Shown piece by piece: positions 1 through 4,740 of a DNA stretch of 7,740 nucleotides. Source of the stretch: an uncultured Eggerthellaceae bacterium (GTDB lineage: Bacteria; Actinomycetota; Coriobacteriia; Coriobacteriales; Eggerthellaceae). Both the position numbers and the translations under genes were made by a program. The stretch is from contig CAKTVK010000098.1 of the NCBI GenBank assembly GCA_934623455.1, positions 1-7,740 of the forward strand, read 5' to 3'. How positions within the stretch are numbered: position 1 is the first letter of the stretch; each line of letters begins with the position of its first letter. The notes beneath the pieces were generated by a model that made no database searches, was not told where the DNA came from, and was given only the letters and a program-made list of their open reading frames with translations.

Positions 1-1
1 C

Positions 2-703
2 AGAAGCGCGCTTGAGAGCGTCAACCATGATCATGAGTTCCATCAGGTTGTCGTTCGTCGGAGCGCAAGTGCTCTGTCGGGCGCTATTAGCCACGCAGGC
101 ATGGCTATTATTCTGGTGGGCCTCATTGGATCCAGCATGTACGTGACGGAAAACGCAGGGTATTTGGCGTGGGATGAAGAGACCGACACATGCGCGCAAG
201 ATTACGTGGTGGGCGATTATCTGTTGCGCTACCAGGGAAATCAGATTTTCCAGGCGGAAAACGGCAATTATATCTACCAAGTTGATTTCGATGCGTATTC
301 TATCGACACAGCCGACGATGGCACTGTGCTTCAAGAGACGTATGTGGGCCATGCATCGCCCCAGGTAGAGATGGTGGCGTCCACGCAGCAGCAAAAGCTC
401 AATGCGAGCGTTATCAGCTTCCCTACGGAAGATTTATTTGTGGTGTATCGCGGCGTGTCGTCGGGCGATGATGCGCTTTCCCTGGATGTGCGCGTGAATC
501 CGCTGGTCAGCTGTGTGTGGTTTGGTTTCTACGTGCTTATGGCGGGCATGCTCGTGGGCGTTTTCGGCAAGCGCACCCCGCGCAGGGAGCAGGAGGCGGA
601 AGGCGCCGCGACTTCCGCTTCCGCGGTTTCGCCCGAGACCGTTGCTTCGGCGACTGTCACGGCAACGCAGACTGCCGCAGAAGAAGCAGGCGAGCGAAAA
701 TGA
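2..703 (+). CDS. ccmF: CcmF, cytochrome c heme lyase subunit (5'-truncated by window edge)
   Basis: The reading frame is open from the left edge and stops at TGA 701-703, so only the last 233 residues are visible. The full family protein is about 600-700 residues with many membrane helices; it takes heme from CcmE and attaches it to apocytochrome c outside the membrane. In the visible part, a helix around residues 26-50 begins SGAISHAGMA. Its His31 probably matches the conserved His near the C-terminal end of E. coli CcmF (inference). A hydrophilic extracytoplasmic domain covers about 51-163. A final helix at 165-189 begins VNPLVSCVWFGF, matching the 'DPLVxWxW' style end of CcmF. A low-complexity tail rich in Ala, Thr, Ser and Glu (190-233) follows. 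The stop overlaps the ccmA start as ATGA, which implies translational coupling. A NrfE-type paralogue is the main alternative, but the ccmABC neighbours favour ccmF. Confidence 0.87.
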   Translation, partial: RSALESVNHDHEFHQVVVRRSASALSGAISHAGMAIILVGLIGSSMYVTENAGYLAWDEETDTCAQDYVVGDYLLRYQGNQIFQAENGNYIYQVDFDAYSIDTADDGTVLQETYVGHASPQVEMVASTQQQKLNASVISFPTEDLFVVYRGVSSGDDALSLDVRVNPLVSCVWFGFYVLMAGMLVGVFGKRTPRREQEAEGAATSASAVSPETVASATVTATQTAAEEAGERK

Positions 704-1413
704 CCTATGCAATTGAGACAAAAGGCCTGGTGAAAGCGTTTGGCGATCGTAAAGCGGTCGATAACGTTTCCATCCAGGTGCCGCAAGGAGCATTTCTTTC
801 CATATTCGGTCCGAACGGCGCGGGCAAAACAACGCTGCTGCGCGTTTTGACTACGTGCGCGCGTCCTACTCGGGGCAGCATGAGCATTTGCGGCATCGAT
901 TTGAAGGAAGAGCCTGATCAGGCACGCGCTTGCATGGGGCTTATCAGCCATCAGCCCATGTTGTACCCCGACTTGACCGCGTACGAGAACTTGATGATTT
1001 TCGCGCAGCTTTATGGCGTAGCAAATCCAGAGGCGCGCGTGATGGAGCTGCTAGAAGCCGTTGAGCTGAAACATAGGCGCCTGGATGTGGTGCGCACGTT
1101 CAGCCGCGGCATGTTGCAGCGCATAAGCATTGCTCGCGCGCTTATCCACGACCCGCAAGTCGTGTTCTTGGATGAGCCGTATTCGGGGCTTGACCCCCAT
1201 GCGGTCGAGGTATTTGACCAGCTCATTGCAAAGCAGCGCGCGGGCCGCACGTTCGTTATGGTGAGCCACGACTTTGCCAAGGGCTTTGAGATGTGCACGC
1301 ATGCGCTGGTGCTGGCGAAGGGCCGCGTTGTTGCGTTCGATGCGAAAGAGAACCTGGATGCGGCAGAGTTCGAGCAGCTGTATCGCAAGACCGTGGGAAT
1401 GGGGGTGTCGTAG
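700..1413 (+). CDS. ccmA: CcmA, ATP-binding subunit of the heme-handling ABC transporter
   Basis: This 237-residue ABC ATPase powers the CcmABCD complex, whose ATP hydrolysis releases holo-CcmE loaded with heme. It acts at the cytoplasmic face of the membrane. Visible motifs are Walker A GPNGAGKT (37-44), Q-loop Gln85, a signature region reading FSRGMLQR (134-141) instead of canonical LSGGQ, Walker B VVFLDEP (154-160), D-loop SGLD (162-165) and the switch His190 in VSHD. The ATG at 700 overlaps the ccmF stop by four bases. The open frame extends further upstream, but that part lies inside ccmF and has no family similarity, so 700 is the start. Length is close to other CcmA proteins. The assignment to CcmA rather than a generic ABC-2 ATPase rests mainly on the following ccmB and ccmC genes. 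Confidence 0.93.
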   Translation: MTYAIETKGLVKAFGDRKAVDNVSIQVPQGAFLSIFGPNGAGKTTLLRVLTTCARPTRGSMSICGIDLKEEPDQARACMGLISHQPMLYPDLTAYENLMIFAQLYGVANPEARVMELLEAVELKHRRLDVVRTFSRGMLQRISIARALIHDPQVVFLDEPYSGLDPHAVEVFDQLIAKQRAGRTFVMVSHDFAKGFEMCTHALVLAKGRVVAFDAKENLDAAEFEQLYRKTVGMGVS

Positions 1414-2190
1414 ATGGCGGCTTCCTTGACTAAGAACGCAGCTGCGAAAGCAGTCAAACAGACCGCGCAAGCTGGTGGAGCAAGCGTTGTGAAGCCTTCT
1501 TCGTTTTCCCAGTTCAAAGTCTTGTTTGCGAAAGACATGCGTCGTGAGTTCCGCACGAAAGAAATGATTACAAGCATGGGCGTTTATGCGCTGCTCGTGC
1601 TTATTGTGTACGGTGCGGCGTTGGGGCAAACGTCCAGCAAGCTTGATTTGCTGCAGATGAGCGGCGGACTTTTATGGGCGCTGTTCGTATTCACCAGTTT
1701 GCTGGGTCTGAATCGCTCGTTCGCGTACGAAAAAGAGCAAGGCGCGCTGGAAGGCATTTTGCTGGTCCCCATAGATCGCGGCGTGATTTTTCTTTCGAAG
1801 GCGTTGTCGAATTTCCTGTTTATGCTGGTGGTTGAGCTTATCTCTGTGCCGCTGTTCTATTTCTTTTTCATGGGCAACTATGGCTTCCCCTCATCGTTTG
1901 GACTGGTCATTGTTGCAATTTTAGTGGGAACCATTGGCATGTCGGCAGTGGGCACACTCCTTTCGACTATTACGGCAGCAACGCGTGGTAAAGATGTTTT
2001 GCTTGCGGTGCTGTTCATTCCGCTCATCTTCCCGTTGCTGTATGCCTGCGTTACGGCAACCACGGCGGCGCTGGTGGGTACCGATGGCTTTATGGATTCC
2101 TTTACCGTTTCGCTTGCCATTGCGGCGGCGTATGATGTGATTATGGGCTTGGCGAGCTGGGCTCTGTACGATTTTGTGATTTCCGCGTAG
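1414..2190 (+). CDS. ccmB: CcmB, membrane subunit of the heme-handling ABC transporter
   Basis: This 258-residue integral membrane protein is the permease-like partner of CcmA. The family hallmark is a cytoplasmic segment KDMRREFRTKEM (40-51) just before the first helix. About six hydrophobic segments follow, roughly at 54-72, 85-103, 128-153, 164-186, 196-220 and 231-255. The motif FAYEKEQGALEGILLVP (104-120) is typical of CcmB. ATG 1414 directly follows the ccmA stop TAG and has a GGGGGTG element at 1401-1407. This start gives an Ala/Lys/Gln-rich N-terminal extension of about 30 residues compared with the usual length of about 220. An alternative GTG at 1489, preceded by GGTGGAG at 1474-1480, would give 233 residues and fit the family length better. 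The family call is firm; the start is uncertain. Confidence 0.9.
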   Translation: MAASLTKNAAAKAVKQTAQAGGASVVKPSSFSQFKVLFAKDMRREFRTKEMITSMGVYALLVLIVYGAALGQTSSKLDLLQMSGGLLWALFVFTSLLGLNRSFAYEKEQGALEGILLVPIDRGVIFLSKALSNFLFMLVVELISVPLFYFFFMGNYGFPSSFGLVIVAILVGTIGMSAVGTLLSTITAATRGKDVLLAVLFIPLIFPLLYACVTATTAALVGTDGFMDSFTVSLAIAAAYDVIMGLASWALYDFVISA

Positions 2191-2222
2191 GGTTCGGTGT
2201 GCACCCGATGCGTTCAAAGGAA

Positions 2223-2229
2223 AGGAAGG
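2223..2229 (+). promoter_or_regulatory. Ribosome binding site that decides the ccmC start
   Basis: AGGAAGG lies five bases before GTG 2235, inside a longer purine run. The earlier in-frame starts GTG 2199 and ATG 2208 have no comparable element, so GTG 2235 is preferred. Confidence 0.6.
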
Positions 2230-2234
2230 CTTTC

Positions 2235-3002
2235 GTGTCAAAGGAAAAAGGGCAGGTGAAAATCCCAGAAATGGGACAATGGCCCGATAAGGTGGCGCCG
2301 GCTGCTATTGTGGCTGGTTTCGTGCTTTCGGCTATTGGTTTCTTGTTGGCATTTCTTTACGCAGCGCCGGTAAACGGTGCAGCAGTGGGCGGTGCCGAGC
2401 TGATTGGCGATCAAGTGGTAACTACAAAACTGCTGCTCAGCCAAAAGATTTTCTACTTCCATATGCCGGTTGCCATTACGTCCATGGTGGTCATGATTTT
2501 CATGGCGTATTACTGCATTCGCTATTTGGCCACGCGTCAACAGCGGTTTGATACGTGCGCGCGCCTTTGCATGGAAGTCGCGCTGCTGTTCGTTATTTGC
2601 ACCATGATCACCGGCGAGCTGTGGACGGTGTTCGAGTGGGGCGTGTGGTGGACGTGGGAGCCGCGCCTGACCACGTATCTTATTCTGACGGTTCTTGCCA
2701 TTGCGTACTTCATTTTGCGCAATGCTATTGACGATGTCGAGCGTCGTGCAACGTTTGCCTCGGTATTTGGCCTGATCAGCTTCTTGGACGTGCCTATTAC
2801 GTTCTTCGTGACGCGCTTTATTCCCAGTGGCTTGCACCCGGTGGTTTTGCGTCAGGGCGGCATGACGCCCGACATGGCGCTGACCGTAGGGGTGTGCGCC
2901 GTTGGCTTTTTGCTGATTGCGTTTGGGATGTATCGGGTGCGCTTCCGCAATGCACGTTTGGAAGAACGTGTTGCCGCGCTGAAGGACACGCTGGACGATT
3001 AA
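2235..3002 (+). CDS. ccmC: CcmC, heme-binding subunit that loads heme onto CcmE
   Basis: This 255-residue protein of the heme-handling (WWD) family presents heme to CcmE on the outer face of the membrane. It has about six hydrophobic segments. His76 in FYFHMPVA and His201 in SGLHPVVL fit the two conserved axial heme ligands of CcmC. The Trp-rich loop reads WGVWWTWEPRLTTYL (135-149). The usual family motif is WGxWWxWDxRLT, so the Asp is replaced here by Glu142. The GTG start at 2235 is chosen for its strong ribosome binding site; starting at 2199 would add 12 polar residues. A 44-bp gap separates it from ccmB, and it is very probably in the same transcript. The C-terminus is a short charged tail that may form a coil (236-255). 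A CcsA-type protein is less likely given adjacent ccmAB. Confidence 0.93.
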   Translation: MSKEKGQVKIPEMGQWPDKVAPAAIVAGFVLSAIGFLLAFLYAAPVNGAAVGGAELIGDQVVTTKLLLSQKIFYFHMPVAITSMVVMIFMAYYCIRYLATRQQRFDTCARLCMEVALLFVICTMITGELWTVFEWGVWWTWEPRLTTYLILTVLAIAYFILRNAIDDVERRATFASVFGLISFLDVPITFFVTRFIPSGLHPVVLRQGGMTPDMALTVGVCAVGFLLIAFGMYRVRFRNARLEERVAALKDTLDD

Positions 3003-3047
3003 TGTTTTAGCAGGTCGCGCTGTGGCTGATATTGCTGGAGCTGCTGA

Positions 3048-3077
3048 GTTGCTGGCGGTTGCTGCTGGTTGCTAGAA
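3048..3077 (+). repeat. Three tandem 10-bp units with GTTGCT core, between ccmC and the ccmD-like gene
   Basis: Units GTTGCTGGCG (3048-3057), GTTGCTGCTG (3058-3067) and GTTGCTAGAA (3068-3077) are head to tail, with degraded related sequence (TTGCTGGAGCTGCTGA) just upstream at 3032-3047. The rest of the gap 3003-3142 has no recognisable gene. One frame (3014-3103) would encode a hydrophobic peptide of about 29 residues but has no ATG, GTG or ribosome binding site at its head. Replication slippage in a GCTG-rich spacer is the simplest explanation. Confidence 0.55.
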
Positions 3078-3142
3078 GACGCTATGACCTGCTTATATAT
3101 TGAGATTGCCGTTTACGAAACTTCTCTACGAAGGGAATGATT

Positions 3143-3349
3143 ATGAATCCGTTGTTGCAAGAGATCTACTCCACCATTCTTCCATCGGCCCCGTATCTTA
3201 TTGCGGCTTATGCGCTGGTGTGGCTGGTGCTGGGCGTGTGGATGCTCATGCAGTTCCGCAAGCAAAGCGCGCTGCAAAAACAGATCATGCTGCTGGAAGA
3301 AGCGGTGGAAGACGCTCGTCCGCGCACAGCGGGCGACTCTGAGCGCTAG
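3143..3349 (+). CDS. ccmD: Small single-helix membrane protein, CcmD-like
   Basis: This 68-residue protein has one membrane helix at about 17-38, in the stretch beginning APYLIAAYALVWLVLGVWML, and then a basic, charged coil (FRKQSALQKQ onward). That is the layout of CcmD, a small subunit that stabilises the CcmC-CcmE contact and helps release holo-CcmE. The 'AAYxxVW' pattern before the helix is seen in CcmD proteins. Sequence conservation in this family is low, so the call leans on size, topology and position after ccmC. ATG 3143 is chosen because GAAGGGA at 3130-3136 sits six bases upstream; ATG 3137 abuts that element and is too close. Unlike in most ccm operons it does not directly follow ccmC but is separated by 140 bp. 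Symbol is tentative. Confidence 0.65.
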   Translation: MNPLLQEIYSTILPSAPYLIAAYALVWLVLGVWMLMQFRKQSALQKQIMLLEEAVEDARPRTAGDSER

Positions 3350-3406
3350 AAACGGCTGATAAGATGGCTTCCGTTCAAGGCTTCTTGGAATTTGGGGGAG
3401 TAAAGC

Positions 3407-4072
3407 ATGCTGTTTGAGGCTGCGCCGTATGTGACGCTTTCTAATACCCCTGATGAACCGAGTGTTTTCGAGACAGAAGAAAAGAAATCGCGCTTCATTG
3501 GCCGCGCGTGTCATGTGGAAAACGAGGAGCAAGCACGTGAGTTTGTGGCACATGTCCGTGCGTTAGAGCATGGTGCGCGCCACAACGTGTTCGCGTTTCT
3601 GACGTGCAGCGGTCCTGCGAATGCAGGTGCGGCTCCCGTGGAGCGTCAAAGCGACGATGGTGAGCCGCAGAAAACCGCTGGTCTACCCGTGCTTGAAGTC
3701 ATCCGCGGTGCAGAGCTGAAAGATGTTGTGGTAGTGGTCACGCGCTATTTCGGCGGCACGCTGTTGGGAACAGGCGGGCTCGTGCGCGCGTATACGAAGG
3801 CGGCACAAGGTGCATTGGAAAATGCCCAGGTCGTATCGATGATTTCTTGCGTGGACGTCCAGGTTGTCATGCCGTATTCGCTGTACGATACGGCGCTGTA
3901 TACGCTTGAGAAGGCTGCTGCGAAAGTGCTCAGCACCGGATTTACCGATCAAGTGACGCTTTTCTTCCGCATGAAGGAAGGTGAAGTCGATCCTGTCGTG
4001 GAAAGCTTGCGCGAACTGTTGGCGGGGCGTGGCGAACTGGTGACGGGCGACCCTCATTTGGACTCGTGGTAA
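3407..4072 (+). CDS. yigZ: YigZ/IMPACT-family protein (UPF0029 plus C-terminal DUF1949-like domain)
   Basis: The 221-residue product has the family landmarks in order: KKSRFIG (26-32), an HN motif at 59-60 where the family has a His-Asn near 'ATHNCxAY', SDDGEPQKTAG (82-92), and the hallmark VVTRYFGG with GTGGLVRAY (110-129). Residues from about 145 form the second, ferredoxin-like domain. The family is widespread and soluble. The eukaryotic relative IMPACT binds GCN1 and damps GCN2 signalling; the bacterial role is not settled, and I assign none. The start ATG 3407 has a good GGGGGAG element at 3394-3400. It lies 57 bp after the ccmD-like gene on the same strand and may be read through from the ccm operon, but no functional tie to heme is known. 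The N-terminal 20 residues are slightly longer than in E. coli-type proteins. Confidence 0.9.
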   Translation: MLFEAAPYVTLSNTPDEPSVFETEEKKSRFIGRACHVENEEQAREFVAHVRALEHGARHNVFAFLTCSGPANAGAAPVERQSDDGEPQKTAGLPVLEVIRGAELKDVVVVVTRYFGGTLLGTGGLVRAYTKAAQGALENAQVVSMISCVDVQVVMPYSLYDTALYTLEKAAAKVLSTGFTDQVTLFFRMKEGEVDPVVESLRELLAGRGELVTGDPHLDSW

Positions 4073-4089
4073 GGCATGGCAGAGCTGGT

Positions 4090-4107
4090 CACGCTCGCAG
4101 TAGCGTG
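4090..4107. other. Small hairpin between the convergent yigZ and HMA genes
   Basis: CACGCT (4090-4095) pairs perfectly with AGCGTG (4102-4107) around a six-base loop. No T-run follows on the + strand, so it is not a canonical terminator for yigZ. It could still act as a 3' end barrier for either transcript. It occupies half of the 35-bp gap between the two stop codons. Confidence 0.4.
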
Positions 4108-4362
4108 CTAAAAAAACCCGAAACGCCGCTTCTTTTCGGGCGCTTGCTCGGTACGAATTCCCGTGAAATCGTATCCGGTCGCTTCAATTACGCCACGCAC
4201 CTCTTCTCCAGTTAGTTCACGGTCAATCTCCAGAGTGACCTGCTTTTTCTTGCGGGAAGCATTGACTTTTTTTGCGTCGGGGAACGCTTGCCGTATTGCA
4301 CCGGCAACATGAGTTTCGCACATGCCGCACATCATGCCGTCAACGCCAATGGTGATGTTCAT
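4108..4362 (-). CDS. Small heavy-metal-associated (HMA) domain protein, metallochaperone-like
   Basis: This 84-residue soluble protein has one HMA (CopZ/Atx1-like) domain. The metal site is GMMCGMCETHV, with Cys12 and Cys15 as the CxxC pair, near the N-terminus as usual. The remainder fits the beta-alpha-beta-beta-alpha-beta pattern, ending near GYDFTGI (63-69), followed by a basic tail KKRRFGFF. Family members carry Cu(I) or other soft metals to partners. The metal here cannot be told from sequence, and the setting next to feoB leaves open a link to iron homeostasis. ATG 4362 overlaps the stop of the upstream gene as ATGA, implying translational coupling; GAAGGGAAG lies just upstream. An intrinsic terminator forms from its own last ten codons. 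Confidence 0.85.
   Translation of the reverse strand: MNITIGVDGMMCGMCETHVAGAIRQAFPDAKKVNASRKKKQVTLEIDRELTGEEVRGVIEATGYDFTGIRTEQAPEKKRRFGFF
4110..4140 (-). terminator. Intrinsic terminator embedded in the end of the HMA gene
   Basis: Read on the - strand, CCCGAAA (4140-4134) and TTTCGGG (4123-4117) form a perfect 7-bp stem with a 10-base loop. Seven T residues (4116-4110) follow. The last T is the first base of the TAG stop of the HMA gene, so stem and T-run lie within codons 75-84 of that gene. Confidence 0.8.
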
Positions 4363-4589
4363 GCGCGCTTCCCTTCGCCTGGTTTTTGTGCAGCCTTTTC
4401 TGCTTCCTTCTCCATGTGGCGCACCATGTCGTCAACGGCAGAACAAGAAGCCGGCTTTGCGCCGCCTGAGCAGCCGGTGCATCCGCCGCAGCTTCCCTTG
4501 CCGCTTTTATGATCGTTTACAATGCTGCGGATAGCCAGTGCCACAATAAGCACCAGCACGGCAAGTATTATCCAAGATCCCAAGTTCAT
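4359..4589 (-). CDS. FeoB-associated Cys-rich membrane protein
   Basis: This 76-residue product has an N-terminal membrane helix (about 4-21, GSWIILAVLVLIVALAI), then basic residues and a Cys cluster CGGCTGC (Cys34, 37, 40) with a further Cys49, and a Lys/Glu-rich tail likely to be helical. This is the pattern of the small FeoB-associated Cys-rich proteins (Pfam FeoB_associated) found next to feoB in many anaerobes. They are thought to help Fe(II) uptake, perhaps filling the place of FeoC, but their role is not proven. The positive residues after the helix suggest that the Cys-rich part faces the cytoplasm (inference). ATG 4589 is chosen because AGGAG (4599-4595) lies five bases upstream; the frame extends further only to a TTG. 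It is the first gene after the feoB terminator and probably forms a two-gene unit with the HMA gene. Confidence 0.88.
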   Translation of the reverse strand: MNLGSWIILAVLVLIVALAIRSIVNDHKSGKGSCGGCTGCSGGAKPASCSAVDDMVRHMEKEAEKAAQKPGEGKRA

Positions 4590-4622
4590 GTGAGCTCCTG
4601 ACAAGGGCTTTTGCAAAGTCCC

Positions 4623-4648
4623 TTCGAAATCGTTCGAAAAGGTGTCAA
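4623..4648 (-). promoter_or_regulatory. Possible promoter -35 with overlapping operator-like dyad
   Basis: On the - strand a perfect TTGACA (4648-4643) lies about 55 bases upstream of ATG 4589. Just inside it, TTCGAA occurs twice (4638-4633 and 4628-4623) as an inverted repeat with a 4-base spacer. No good -10 hexamer is found at 16-18 bases, so the promoter is unproven. The placement suits a repressor or an activator site for the Cys-rich/HMA gene pair. The dyad does not match the IdeR/DtxR or Fur consensus as I know them. Confidence 0.35.
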
Positions 4649-4660
4649 GCTTCTCGATTA

Positions 4661-4680
4661 CATCTTACGTGTCATCTTAC
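4661..4680. repeat. 8-bp direct repeat CATCTTAC, 12-bp period
   Basis: CATCTTAC occurs at 4661-4668 and again at 4673-4680, between the feoB terminator and the possible promoter for the Cys-rich gene. A spacing near one helical turn is compatible with a regulator binding tandem sites on one face, but two copies of 8 bp may be chance. Confidence 0.35.
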
Positions 4681-4681
4681 T

Positions 4682-4719
4682 AAAAAAGGCTGGGAAGGTG
4701 TTCGCCCGCCCAGCCTTTT
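4682..4719 (-). terminator. Strong intrinsic terminator after feoB
   Basis: An 11-bp perfect stem (4684-4694 with 4709-4719, core AAGGCTGGG/CCCAGCCTT) encloses a 14-base loop. On the - strand it ends in a run of T, 22 bases after the feoB stop. The + strand also has a short T-run, so it could work in both directions. It implies that the two small genes downstream are mostly transcribed from their own promoter. Confidence 0.85.
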
Positions 4720-4740
4720 CATTATTGTGAAGCCAGCGAA

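Noticed and set aside
434..951. Several - strand open frames opposite ccmF and ccmA
   Set aside because: They lie antisense to clear CcmA motifs, have no family similarity and lack good ribosome binding sites.
3096..3101. TATATT as a -10 box for the ccmD-like gene
   Set aside because: No hexamer resembling TTGACA lies 16-18 bases upstream.
3014..3103. Possible small hydrophobic peptide between ccmC and the ccmD-like gene
   Set aside because: No ATG or GTG and no ribosome binding site at its head; the sequence is mostly the GCTG-rich repeat, which gives Leu-rich translation by default.
3350..3375. AACGG/CCGTT inverted repeat after the ccmD-like gene as a terminator
   Set aside because: The stem is only 5 bp with a 16-base loop and has no T-run after it.
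4090..4107. Hairpin as a canonical terminator for yigZ
   Set aside because: On the + strand it is followed by A residues, not T residues, so it lacks the required tract.
4623..4638. TTCGAA dyad as a LexA (SOS) box
   Set aside because: The Gram-positive LexA pattern GAAC-N4-GTTC does not fit: the arms and spacing differ.
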